Below, in pieces: positions 33,324-41,732 of a stretch of DNA of 64,000 bases. Numbering within the stretch: the stretch's first letter is position 1; every line of letters begins with the position of its first letter. Below the pieces are notes generated by a model. It worked only from the letters and a program-made list of their open reading frames with translations. It did not search any database and was not told the origin of the DNA. This stretch comes from Mycobacterium sp. DL592 (GTDB lineage Bacteria > Actinomycetota > Actinomycetes > Mycobacteriales > Mycobacteriaceae), in assembly GCF_011694515.1 (NCBI RefSeq), contig NZ_CP050192.1, positions 4,355,064-4,419,063 of the forward strand, written 5' to 3'. The position numbers and the translations under genes were made by a program.

Positions 33324-35432
33324 TCAGCGAAACCGCTTGAGGCGCAGGCTGTTGGTCACCACGAGCACCGAGGAGAACGCCATCGCCGCGCCGGCGATCA
33401 TCGGATTGAGCAGTCCGAGCGCCGCCAGCGGGATGGCCGCGACGTTGTACCCGAACGCCCAGAACAGGTTCTGCTTGATGATCCGCAGCGTGCGCGCCGA
33501 CAACCGCAACGCCGTCGGCACCGTCCGCAGGTCCCCGCGCACCAGCGTGATGTCACCGGCCTCGATGGCGGCGTCGGTGCCGGTGCCCATCGCCATGCCG
33601 ACATCCGCGGTGGCCAGTGCCACCGAGTCGTTGACGCCGTCGCCCACCATCGCGACCTTGCGGCCCTGATCCTGCAGGCGCTTGATGGCGTCGGCCTTCT
33701 CCGAGGGCAGCACGCCGGCGATCACGTCGCCGGGGGCGATACCCACCTCGGCGGCCACCCGCTTCGCCACCGCGGCGTTGTCACCGGTCAGCAGCACCGG
33801 GGTGATCCCCATGGACTTGAGCTCGGCGATCGCCTCGGCACTGGTCGGCTTCACGGAATCGACCAGCCGGATCACGCCCTGCTGGTGACCATCCCAGCTC
33901 ACCGCGACGCTGGTGCGCCCGTCGTCGTCCGATGCCCTGGCCACCCGCACCGTCACCCCGTCGACGACCCCGCGCACACCGGTGCCCGGTTCGTTGACGA
34001 AGTCGCTGACCGGCGCGACGGTGAGCCCGCGCTCGCGGGCCGCGGCCACGATCGCGGCGGCCACCGGGTGCTCGGACGCCGATTCGACGGCCGCCGCCCG
34101 AGCCAGCACGACATCGGCATCGGCGCCCTCGACCTCGGCGACGCTCATCGTGCCCGTCGTCACCGTGCCGGTCTTGTCCAGCACGACGGTATCGATACCG
34201 GTGACCGTCTCGAGCACCTGCGGCTCCTTGATCAGCACGCCGAGCTGGGCGCCGCGGCCGGTGCCGACCAGGATGGCCGTCGGGGTGGCCAGCCCCAGAG
34301 CGCACGGGCAGGCGATGATCAGCACCGCCACCGCGGCGGTGAACGCCGACGCCACCGAATGCCCGGACACCAACCAGCCCGCCAATGTCACCGCGGCGAT
34401 CCCGAGCACCACCGGCACGAACACCGCCGACACCCGGTCGGCCAGTCGCTGGATCGACGCCTTGCCGCCCTGGGCGTCGGCAACCATCCGAGCCATCCGG
34501 GCCAGCTGCGTGTCGGAACCAACCCGGTTGGCGCGCAACAGAATTCGCCCGTAGGTGTTGACCGATCCACCGAGCACCTCGTCGCCGGTCCGGACGTCGG
34601 CCGGCACCGACTCACCTGTCATCGCCGAAATGTCCAGCGCCGAGGCGCCGTCGACGACCACTCCGTCGGTGGCGACTCGTTCCCCGGGGCGCACCACGAT
34701 CACGTCACCGACCCGCAGTTCCTCGGCGGGGATGCGGACCTCGGTGTCATCGCGCAGCACGACGGCGTCCTTGGCCCCCAGCGACAGCAGCGCCCGCAAC
34801 GCCGCGCCCGCCGACCGCTTGGCTTTGGCCTCCGCATACCGGCCGGCCAGCAGGAAGACGGTCACCGCGGCGGCCACCTCGAAGTACACGTGGCCGTGCC
34901 CGTGCTGCGCCGTCCCCGTCACGACGGTGAACACCGACCACAGGTAGGCCGCCAGCGTGCCGATCGACACCAGGGTGTCCATGGTCGACGAGCCGTGCCG
35001 CGCGCTGTTGATGGCTGCCTTGTGGAACGGATAGCCGCCCCAGAACACGATCGGCGTCGCCAGCGCCAACACCACCCACTGCCAGCCGGGGAACTGCCAG
35101 GGCATGACCATCGAGATAGCGACGACCGGCACCGCCAGGATTGCCGAGCCGATGAGCCGCGGCCTCAGTTGGTCGGCCGGGACGTCGTGGTTCATGTGAT
35201 CGGAGTGGTTCATGTGACCGGAGTGGTCGATGACCGAGGCGTGGTAGCCGGTGGATTCCACGGCGTGGATGAGGTCGTGTTCGGACACCTGCGGCCCGTG
35301 TTGGACGTGCGCCTGCTCGACGGCGAAGTTCACCGTCGCGTTTACGCCGTCCAGGTTGTTGAGGCTGCGCTCGATCTTGGCCGCGCACGACGCGCAGCTC
35401 ATGCCCCTCAACTGAAGGTCGGTGGTGTTCAT
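33324..35432 (-). CDS. Copper-transporting P-type ATPase (CopA/CtpV-like)
   Basis: The protein has 702 residues. An N-terminal heavy-metal-associated domain carries CASC in GMSCASCAAKIE. A histidine/methionine-rich linker (HSGHMNHSDHMNH) follows. The core has TGES (actuator), the transport motif CPC in IIACPCALG, the phosphorylated aspartate in DKTGT, and the SEHP histidine, placing it in the P1B-1 Cu+ group. It should export Cu+ from the cytoplasm. The ATG at 35432 begins the metal-binding domain and lies 11 bases from a copper-box-like palindrome. Confidence 0.92.
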   Translation of the reverse strand: MNTTDLQLRGMSCASCAAKIERSLNNLDGVNATVNFAVEQAHVQHGPQVSEHDLIHAVESTGYHASVIDHSGHMNHSDHMNHDVPADQLRPRLIGSAILAVPVVAISMVMPWQFPGWQWVVLALATPIVFWGGYPFHKAAINSARHGSSTMDTLVSIGTLAAYLWSVFTVVTGTAQHGHGHVYFEVAAAVTVFLLAGRYAEAKAKRSAGAALRALLSLGAKDAVVLRDDTEVRIPAEELRVGDVIVVRPGERVATDGVVVDGASALDISAMTGESVPADVRTGDEVLGGSVNTYGRILLRANRVGSDTQLARMARMVADAQGGKASIQRLADRVSAVFVPVVLGIAAVTLAGWLVSGHSVASAFTAAVAVLIIACPCALGLATPTAILVGTGRGAQLGVLIKEPQVLETVTGIDTVVLDKTGTVTTGTMSVAEVEGADADVVLARAAAVESASEHPVAAAIVAAARERGLTVAPVSDFVNEPGTGVRGVVDGVTVRVARASDDDGRTSVAVSWDGHQQGVIRLVDSVKPTSAEAIAELKSMGITPVLLTGDNAAVAKRVAAEVGIAPGDVIAGVLPSEKADAIKRLQDQGRKVAMVGDGVNDSVALATADVGMAMGTGTDAAIEAGDITLVRGDLRTVPTALRLSARTLRIIKQNLFWAFGYNVAAIPLAALGLLNPMIAGAAMAFSSVLVVTNSLRLKRFR

Positions 35433-35442
35433 GCCGTCGACT

Positions 35443-35459
35443 ATACCCCTGGGGGGTAT
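35443..35459. promoter_or_regulatory. CsoR/RicR-type copper-responsive operator
   Basis: ATACCCC-TGG-GGGGTAT is a perfect 7-bp inverted repeat of the G-tract form bound by CsoR-family copper repressors. It lies 11 bp upstream of the copper ATPase start. No csoR gene is in the window, so the repressor would act in trans. Confidence 0.65.
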
Positions 35460-35473
35460 GTCGTCAAGGCTTC

Positions 35474-36166
35474 TCACCAGAGGATGACGAAGCCCGCCCC
35501 GTTACGCGCGTCGGTGTCGCCGTCGCAGGACCGCGACGTGCTGCGATAGCTCTCGACGACCCTGCTCAACGCCTGCAGTGGCGGGCCCGCGGCCTGCACC
35601 AACTCCGACAGGCGAGGGCTTCGGCGGGCATCCCCACCGAAGGTCCTCACACACGGCAGGTCGGCCAGCACAGCGATCAGGCCGAGCGCCAGCAGCCGCG
35701 GCTCGACCGTCTGCCCCGCGATGGCCTGCTCCAGCGTCCGGCCGACCAGTCCGGCCAGCTCGGCGACCATCTCCTCGTCACGCGGTTCGAGACAGGTCGC
35801 GGCGGACAGCCCGGGGACGTGGTGTACGCGGGGCCGCAACCAACCGCCGGCCTGAAGTTGCTGACGGACCATGGCGGTCGTGCCCTGGTTGGAGCGGGTG
35901 ACCGCATCGTCCCAGCTCACCTGCGTGGTGAAGCCGAACTGCGCGACGGCCCCGTTGAGCACCGGGTCACCCGGGCCCTCCGCCCGCCCAGGGTAGGGCC
36001 GGCCACCCCGGTCGACGAGGTGGCCGCTGAGGTAGAGATCGGTCACCTTCGCCGCGCGCAGAGCGATGACCAGCAGCGCCGGGTCACGGCTGCCGAACCG
36101 GCCCCGGTCACGATCGAATGCCAGCAGGTAGAGGCGGCCGTGCAAGCTTGCCGGTGGTTCCGTCAT
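35474..36166 (-). CDS. GPP34 (GOLPH3-like) phosphoprotein
   Basis: The protein has 230 residues from the ATG at 36166 (MTEPPASLHGRLYLLAFDRD). The pattern is that of actinobacterial GPP34 proteins: LYLLAFD, LVIALRAAKVTDLYLSGHLVD, then DPVLNGAVAQF and a helical C-terminal half. The eukaryotic relatives bind phosphoinositides; the bacterial role is unclear. GGAGGT abuts the ATG, an unusually short ribosome-site spacing. It is 41 bp upstream of the copper ATPase on the same strand, but the copper box between them suggests separate control. Confidence 0.78.
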   Translation of the reverse strand: MTEPPASLHGRLYLLAFDRDRGRFGSRDPALLVIALRAAKVTDLYLSGHLVDRGGRPYPGRAEGPGDPVLNGAVAQFGFTTQVSWDDAVTRSNQGTTAMVRQQLQAGGWLRPRVHHVPGLSAATCLEPRDEEMVAELAGLVGRTLEQAIAGQTVEPRLLALGLIAVLADLPCVRTFGGDARRSPRLSELVQAAGPPLQALSRVVESYRSTSRSCDGDTDARNGAGFVILW

Positions 36167-36287
36167 ACCTCCACGGTGCTGCGCCTGGGCGGCGAGAACA
36201 CGAGTAGTCGGGTACTCAATCTCGGCGATGCTGGCCACCACCGCGGCGCTGAGTGACAATGGGAACATCCGAGCGGAGGTGGTCGAG

Positions 36288-37430
36288 ATGACCCTGACCC
36301 ATGATCGCGCGACCGCGGCCGCCGAACGCATCGCGGTCCGCTGCGTCGATTCCGATGTGCACCCCGTACCGCGGCGCGGCGTCATCGTCGACTACATCCC
36401 TGAACCGTGGCGCTCGAAGTACTTCCTGTCGCATCCGATCGGCGAGAAGATCTACTACGACGCACCCGACTACGCCCACGCCTACGCCATGCGGGTGGAC
36501 ACCTTCCCCGACGACGGCGAATTCGCCGGCACCGACCCGGACCTCATGTTCCGCCAGCTGATCATGGAGGCCGGCGCCGACATCGCGATCCTGGAACCCC
36601 TGGCGTTCGGAGCGCGACTGCCCGAGGCGGCGCAGGCCTCAGCGATCGCCACCAACCTGTGGATCGACGAGCACTGGCTCAGTGGCGCGAACAACTGGCA
36701 CCAGCGCTGGCGCGGGTCGATCTCGGTGGCCATCGAGGATCCCGAGGGCGCGGCCCGCGAAATCGAGAAGTGGGCCGGGCACCCCTTGATGGCGCAGATT
36801 CTGATCAAGGCCGAACCGCGCCCGTCGTGGGGTGACCCGAAATACGACCCGATCTGGCAGGCCGCCACCAAACACGACATCACGGTCAGCTGCCATCTGG
36901 CCCGCGGCTCGTTCGAGACACTGCCGATCCCGCCAGTGGGCCTGCCGAGCTACAACCACGACTTCATGGTGAGCTATTCGTTGCTGGCCGCCAACCAGGT
37001 GATGAGCCTGGTCTTCGATGGCGTCTTCGACCGCTACCCGGGTCTACGGATTGTGTTGGTAGAGCACGCCTTCAACTGGATCCTGCCGCTGATGTGGCGG
37101 ATGGACGCCATCTACGAGGCCCGCAAGTCCGTCATGGACATCAAGCGCAAACCCAGCGAGTACGTCAAGGACCACATCAAGTTCACCACCCAGCCGCTGG
37201 ACTACCCCGAAGACAAGACCGAACTGCTGCGGGCCTTCGAGTGGATGGAATGCGAGAAGATCCTGCTGTTCTCCTCGGACTACCCGCACTGGACGTTCGA
37301 CGACCCGCGCTGGCTGGTCAAGCACCTTCCCGAACACGCCCGCGAGGCAGTGATGTTCCGCAACGGCATCGAGGTCTACAAACTTCCCGACACCGTTCCG
37401 GTGCTGGAAGGACAGACGCGCGTCTTCTAG
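36288..37430 (+). CDS. Amidohydrolase 2 family metal-dependent hydrolase
   Basis: The protein has 380 residues in the TIM-barrel ACMSD/amidohydrolase-2 family. The metal-ligand segments are DSDVHPVPRRG near the N-terminus, TVSCHLARGS, VEHAFNWILP and SSDYPHWTFDD. I chose the ATG at 36288, with GGAGG about 11 bases upstream. An earlier in-frame ATG at 36228 would add 20 unconserved residues. Relatives decarboxylate or hydrolyse aromatic or lactone intermediates. The substrate is unknown, and no catabolic neighbours point to one. Confidence 0.87.
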   Translation: MTLTHDRATAAAERIAVRCVDSDVHPVPRRGVIVDYIPEPWRSKYFLSHPIGEKIYYDAPDYAHAYAMRVDTFPDDGEFAGTDPDLMFRQLIMEAGADIAILEPLAFGARLPEAAQASAIATNLWIDEHWLSGANNWHQRWRGSISVAIEDPEGAAREIEKWAGHPLMAQILIKAEPRPSWGDPKYDPIWQAATKHDITVSCHLARGSFETLPIPPVGLPSYNHDFMVSYSLLAANQVMSLVFDGVFDRYPGLRIVLVEHAFNWILPLMWRMDAIYEARKSVMDIKRKPSEYVKDHIKFTTQPLDYPEDKTELLRAFEWMECEKILLFSSDYPHWTFDDPRWLVKHLPEHAREAVMFRNGIEVYKLPDTVPVLEGQTRVF

Positions 37431-37666
37431 GCGCGACGACGCCGGGCGCGGACCAGGCCGGCGACACCGAGCACCAGCAGCACACCGGCCGCGGTGGCCA
37501 GCACCATCGTCAACACCATCAGCGGCGGGTCGTACAGCACCGAGGTGGTGGCGGGCTGCCCGTCGGTCACCGGCGCGACATCGACGATGCTGCGCACCTG
37601 CATCCAGCTCACGACCGCCCCGGCCGCGGCCAGCACGGCAAGCACCAGCTGCACCACATGCCTCAC
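37427..37666 (-). CDS. Small two-helix membrane protein
   Basis: The protein has 79 residues from the GTG at 37666, which overlaps the upstream gene by four bases (GTGA). Two helices (VVQLVLAVLAAAGAVVSWM and MVLTMVLATAAGVLLVLGV) flank a 25-residue outside loop, and the tail is LVRARRRRA. Not recognised. Its stop shares CTAG with the convergent amidohydrolase gene. It is the last of four small membrane-protein genes downstream of hemB. Confidence 0.65.
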   Translation of the reverse strand: MRHVVQLVLAVLAAAGAVVSWMQVRSIVDVAPVTDGQPATTSVLYDPPLMVLTMVLATAAGVLLVLGVAGLVRARRRRA

Positions 37667-38166
37667 GATGAGCTCGCCGTCCTGCCCTCGACGAGCTTCG
37701 TCAGCTGAGCCCGCAGCTCCCGATGATTGCGGGCCCACGCCTGCGCGGTGCGATCACCGCTGAGCCGCACGCCGATCCCGGTACGCCCGCGCGGCACGCC
37801 GCTCAGCTCGCCCAGCGCCCTGGAGGTCTGCCATTTCTCCAGTGGCTCACGGGATTTCGCGCTGTGGGTGGCTTCCGGGTACACCGCGACGATCGTCCGA
37901 AGCGGAGTGACCTCGGTACCTTCGCGCAGGCTCTCCGTGGTGAGCTCGACGCTGGTGTGGATGCGGGCGGCCTTCACCTGCAGGTAGAGAAAGCCGGTGA
38001 CGAGCACGAGGAACAACATCGGTACGAACGGCTGAAAGCCGGCACCGCCCTTGAGCTGGATCAGCAGCATCGAGAGCCCGGCCGCCGGCCCGGCCAGCAG
38101 CCAGTACCAGCTCGCGCCGCTCTCGTGGAACAACGGCCCGGACTCCGGGTGTGGTTGCTCAGACAT
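37663..38166 (-). CDS. Membrane protein with PH-like domain (resembles DUF3093)
   Basis: The protein has 167 residues. Two helices (about 20-37 and 47-66, SWYWLLAGPAAGLSMLLI and FVPMLFLVLVTGFLYLQV) are followed by a soluble beta-rich domain (ARIHTSVELTTESLREGTEVTPLRTIVAVYPE) of pleckstrin-homology-like character. This layout resembles the actinobacterial DUF3093 family, but I am not certain. It overlaps the genes on both sides, as part of an operon of small membrane proteins after hemB. Confidence 0.6.
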   Translation of the reverse strand: MSEQPHPESGPLFHESGASWYWLLAGPAAGLSMLLIQLKGGAGFQPFVPMLFLVLVTGFLYLQVKAARIHTSVELTTESLREGTEVTPLRTIVAVYPEATHSAKSREPLEKWQTSRALGELSGVPRGRTGIGVRLSGDRTAQAWARNHRELRAQLTKLVEGRTASSS

Positions 38167-38608
38167 CTGACCTCGGGGTGTCGCCGGGATCGAACCAGGC
38201 GCCCACCACCGGTCGGCTCAGCAGCAGGGTCCCGACGATGATCGGCGGCAGGCTCAGCAGGGTCACCAAGCCGATGTTGACGAAAACCTGCAGAACCCCC
38301 ACCAGAACGATCAGTGTCAGCCCCAGGCCGAGAGTCGCACGGCGGTAGCGCACGTCACCGCCGCGGGTCCTGCCGGCAAGGAAGGCCAGGCCGAGGCCGG
38401 CGACGATGCAGACCGCACCCGCCGCCCGCCGGAAGGCCAGCAGCTGATGCACTGACGCATCGGAGATCGTGGGTGAGACCACCTGGCGAAGTGCCTCGAA
38501 ACCGAACGTCAGCGCCAGCAGCCCGCCGGCCATCAGCAGCACGGAGCCTGCGATCAGCAGCCAGAAGGCGATGGTGAGGGCGCGGGGCCTGGATTCGGTT
38601 GCGGTCAT
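38159..38608 (-). CDS. Four-helix membrane protein, unknown function
   Basis: The protein has 149 residues from the ATG at 38608. Helices lie at about 14-36, 61-79, 90-112 and 115-132; a short polar N-terminus (MTATESRPRA) and a C-terminal PGDTPRSDV tail flank them. It is not recognised beyond mycobacterial conserved-membrane proteins. Its 3' end overlaps the next gene by eight bases. It appears to belong to the operon continuing from the haem genes. Confidence 0.62.
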   Translation of the reverse strand: MTATESRPRALTIAFWLLIAGSVLLMAGGLLALTFGFEALRQVVSPTISDASVHQLLAFRRAAGAVCIVAGLGLAFLAGRTRGGDVRYRRATLGLGLTLIVLVGVLQVFVNIGLVTLLSLPPIIVGTLLLSRPVVGAWFDPGDTPRSDV

Positions 38609-38628
38609 CGTCCGGCAGCCTATCGGAG

Positions 38629-39054
38629 TCATCTGGTGAAGAAGCCGTGCGCATCCTGGCGGTGCAGCAGATAGATGCCGCCGACGATGAAGACCGAGCC
38701 GACGATTCCGGTGACCGCGAAGGTCACCGCCGGCACCGGTTCGCGGGGTACCGAGAACAGGCTCACCGTGGTGTAGATGACGGTGGCGACGCCGCCGCCG
38801 GTGAGCGCTGTGCGGGTCCACCGGTAGCCCGACCGCATCAGCAGCAGGAACGTGAGCACCACCGCGCCCAGCGTCAGCGCGAACACCAGGGTGAGCGCGA
38901 TGACCACGCTGGTGATGTGGTTGACCGTCACGGCATCGACGACGTAGCCGATCAGGAGCAACACCAGGGCGACCAGCCAGAGCCAGAACCCGGTGTCGAC
39001 GTCGGTCGGCCGCGCCGGTGCGCCCGAGGGCGGCTGCGGCGTCACGCGAGCCAC
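38629..39054 (-). CDS. Four-helix membrane protein downstream of hemB (Rv0513-like position)
   Basis: The protein has 141 residues, starting at the GTG at 39054 and overlapping the hemB 3' end by 13 bases. A Pro-rich N-terminus (VTPQPPSGAPARPTDVD) leads to four helices (about 23-42, 48-72, 83-103, 108-131). The position after hemB matches the transmembrane gene Rv0513 in M. tuberculosis. Function unknown; the overlap implies co-expression with haem synthesis. Confidence 0.65.
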   Translation of the reverse strand: MARVTPQPPSGAPARPTDVDTGFWLWLVALVLLLIGYVVDAVTVNHITSVVIALTLVFALTLGAVVLTFLLLMRSGYRWTRTALTGGGVATVIYTTVSLFSVPREPVPAVTFAVTGIVGSVFIVGGIYLLHRQDAHGFFTR

Positions 39055-40022
39055 CCTGCGGCGTCGGCGGCCCAGTAGGTGAGCACGATGTCGGCCCCGG
39101 CTCGCCGGATGCCGATCAGCGACTCCAGCGCGGCGGCGCGGCCGTCGATCCAGCCGTTGGCCGCGGCGGCGCTGATCATCGCGTACTCACCCGAGACCTG
39201 GTAGGCGGCCACCGGCACCGGCGACACCTCGGCGGCGGCGCGCACGATGTCGAGGTAGGCCATCGCAGGTTTGACCATCACGATGTCGGCACCCTCGTCG
39301 AGGTCGAGTTCGATCTCGCGCAACGCTTCTCGCGCGTTACCGCTGTCCTGCTGGTAGGTGCGCCGATCGCCCTGCAGGCTGGAGGCGACAGCTTCGCGGA
39401 ACGGGCCGTAAAACGCCGACGAGAACTTGGCGGCGTAGGCCAGGATCACCACATCGGTGAAGCCGGCGGCGTCGAGACCGTCGCGGATCGCGGCGACCTG
39501 ACCGTCCATCATGCCGCTGGGGCCCACCACATGGGCACCCGATTCAGCTTGGGCGACAGCCAGTTTCACGTACTGCGCGTTGGTGGTGTCGTTATCGACA
39601 CGGCCGCGGGCATCGAGCACACCGCAGTGGCCGTGGTCGGTGAACTCGTCCAGACAGGTGTCGGCCATCAGCACGGTGTCGTGACCGAGGTCCTTGGCCA
39701 GATCGCGGAGTGCGACGTTGAGGATCCCGTCGGGACTCACACCGCACGATCCCAGAGCGTCCTTGTCCTCGTCGCGGGGCACCCCGAACAGCATGAGTCC
39801 GCCGACGCCGGCTTCGACAGCCTCGGCCGCCGCACGGCGCAGCGAATCACGGGTGTGCTGCACCACGCCAGGCATGGACGCTATCGGGCGAGGCTCGTCG
39901 ATGCCATCGGCGACGAACATCGGAAGCACCAGATGCCGCGGCTCCAGCGATGTTTGGGCTACCAAACGGCGCAGGGCCGGGGTCGAACGCAACCGGCGTG
40001 GGCGGTGCCTGGGGAAAGTCAT
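39042..40022 (-). CDS. hemB: Delta-aminolevulinic acid dehydratase (porphobilinogen synthase)
   Basis: The protein has 326 residues. The Schiff-base lysines lie in ILAYAAKFSSAFYGPF and DIVMVKPAMAYLD. The metal loop reads DTCLDEFTDHGHCG: two of the three zinc-site cysteine positions are kept and the middle one is aspartate, so metal use may be mixed. It condenses two 5-aminolevulinates to porphobilinogen. The ATG at 40022 begins the conserved TFPRHRPRRLR start. It follows hemD by 14 bases in the haem operon. Confidence 0.96.
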   Translation of the reverse strand: MTFPRHRPRRLRSTPALRRLVAQTSLEPRHLVLPMFVADGIDEPRPIASMPGVVQHTRDSLRRAAAEAVEAGVGGLMLFGVPRDEDKDALGSCGVSPDGILNVALRDLAKDLGHDTVLMADTCLDEFTDHGHCGVLDARGRVDNDTTNAQYVKLAVAQAESGAHVVGPSGMMDGQVAAIRDGLDAAGFTDVVILAYAAKFSSAFYGPFREAVASSLQGDRRTYQQDSGNAREALREIELDLDEGADIVMVKPAMAYLDIVRAAAEVSPVPVAAYQVSGEYAMISAAAANGWIDGRAAALESLIGIRRAGADIVLTYWAADAAGWLA

Positions 40023-40036
40023 GTACCGGCTTTCGA

Positions 40037-41728
40037 TTAGCGGCGGCGACTCTTCTTGCGCGGCGGCGGCAGGGCACCCTCGGCGCGAAGCCGGGCGGCG
40101 TGCTCGGCGAGCGCGTCGACCAGCGGTCCCACCGCGGCCGTCTCCGGCTGAACGTCGACCCTCAGACCGAATTCGGCAGCGGTCTCGGCGGTCTTGGGCC
40201 CGATACACGCCACGATGGTCCGGGCGTGCGGCTTACCGGCGATGCCGACGAGGTTGCGCACCGTCGAGCTGGAGGTGAAGCAGACGGCGTCGAACCCGCC
40301 GGTCTTGATCATCTCGCGGGTGTCGGCCGGCGGCGGTGCGGCACGCACGGTGCGGTAGGCGGTGACATCCTCGATCTCCCAGCCACGTTCACGAAGCCCC
40401 TCGGCCAGCGTCTCGGTGGCGATGTCGGCGCGCGGCAGCAGCACCCGGTTGACCGGATCGAAAATGCTGTCGTACTCGGGGAATTCGTCGAGCAGGCCCA
40501 GTGAGGACTGCTCGCCGGACGGAATCAGCTCGGGGCTCACACCGAAGGCCCGCACACGGTCCGCGGTGGACTCGCCGACACAGGCGATCTTCACACCCGA
40601 GAACGCCCGCGCGTCCAGACCGAACTCGCCGAACTTCTCCCACACCGCGCGAACGGCGTTGGTCGAGGTGAACACCACCCACTGGTAGCGACCGTCCACC
40701 AAACCCTTGACGGCCCTTTCCATCTGGGCCGGGCTGCGCGGCGGCTCCACGGCGATGGTGGGCACCTCGATCGGCAGCGCACCGTGGCCGACCAGCCGGT
40801 CGCTCATCTCACCGGCCTGATCCTTGGTGCGCGGCACCAGCACGGTCCAGCCGTACAGGGCGCGGCTCTCCCACCAGTTCAGCTTGGCGCGGTGGGCCAC
40901 GGTCTTGCCGATGGTGACCACCAGCGTGCCGGTCAGCGGACCGGCCGGGTCGTTACCGCCGGCCAGCGTGGCGCGATCCAGCAAGCCGGCCAGGGTGGTC
41001 TCCACCGAACGCTGCCCGCACGTGGTGCCGTTGCAGGTGACCACGCACGGGGTGGCGTCGGCCAGGCCGTACTCGATCAGGGTGCGGGCGGCCTCGGGAA
41101 GATGCGACGCGGTCGCGGTCAGGATCAGCGGGCCGGGCGCGGCGGCCAGCGCCGCCCAGTCCACCTCGCCACGGACGTCGGCGACAGTGTGCGCCGATCC
41201 CAGCGGCAGGCCTGCGTAGGTGGGCACCGCGCTGGTGGCTGGCAGCCCGGGCACGATCTCGAACTCGGCGTGGGCCCTGGCGACCGCATTGACCTCGGTG
41301 ATGACCGCATCCACCGACAGCGGGTCACCGGCGACCAGACGCACGACGTCGAAGCCGGCCTTGGCCTCGGCGACCAGGATCTTGGCCACCTCGGCGGGGT
41401 CGCCGAGCGCGGGCCGGATGTCGGGGCCGACAGACACCACCGGCGGGGCGATCTCGTCGGCGACGGGGCCGTCGGAATCCTGGCCGGGAACCTGCTCGCG
41501 CGACGCGCCCTTTTCCGGCGCCAGGGCCGGACCGGAGGCGGGCGGCAGGTCGATGCCGACCACGTTGAGCACGGCCTGGGGCACGTCGGGATCGGTGAAG
41601 ACCAGCGCCGCATTGGCGAGCACAGTTCGGGCACGCGTCGTCAGCAGGTTGGGGTCACCAGGACCCGAACCGACGAACGTGATGTGTCCCGGCTTCGCCT
41701 TGCGTCGCCCGCTACCGTGGCCAGTCAT
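40037..41728 (-). CDS. hemD: Fused SUMT-like / uroporphyrinogen-III synthase (HemD, Rv0511-like)
   Basis: The protein has 563 residues. The N-terminal half (about 10-270) has the tetrapyrrole-methylase fold, with SAM-binding HITFVGSGPGDPNLLT. The usual VRLKGGDP motif is VRLVAGDP here, so methylation may be weak or lost. The C-terminal half (about 295-540) is uroporphyrinogen-III synthase, with WVVFTSTNAVRAVWE and VCFTSSSTVRNLVGI. A basic tail PPPRKKSRRR ends it. It closes hydroxymethylbilane to uroporphyrinogen III. The ATG at 41728 is four bases after hemC. Confidence 0.92.
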   Translation of the reverse strand: MTGHGSGRRKAKPGHITFVGSGPGDPNLLTTRARTVLANAALVFTDPDVPQAVLNVVGIDLPPASGPALAPEKGASREQVPGQDSDGPVADEIAPPVVSVGPDIRPALGDPAEVAKILVAEAKAGFDVVRLVAGDPLSVDAVITEVNAVARAHAEFEIVPGLPATSAVPTYAGLPLGSAHTVADVRGEVDWAALAAAPGPLILTATASHLPEAARTLIEYGLADATPCVVTCNGTTCGQRSVETTLAGLLDRATLAGGNDPAGPLTGTLVVTIGKTVAHRAKLNWWESRALYGWTVLVPRTKDQAGEMSDRLVGHGALPIEVPTIAVEPPRSPAQMERAVKGLVDGRYQWVVFTSTNAVRAVWEKFGEFGLDARAFSGVKIACVGESTADRVRAFGVSPELIPSGEQSSLGLLDEFPEYDSIFDPVNRVLLPRADIATETLAEGLRERGWEIEDVTAYRTVRAAPPPADTREMIKTGGFDAVCFTSSSTVRNLVGIAGKPHARTIVACIGPKTAETAAEFGLRVDVQPETAAVGPLVDALAEHAARLRAEGALPPPRKKSRRR

Positions 41729-41732
41729 CGCT

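Noticed and set aside
33183..35549. 788-codon open frame on the plus strand opposite the copper ATPase
   Set aside because: It mirrors the ATPase coding bias; the translation is His/Arg/Asp-rich with no motif, while the minus strand has a complete P1B ATPase.
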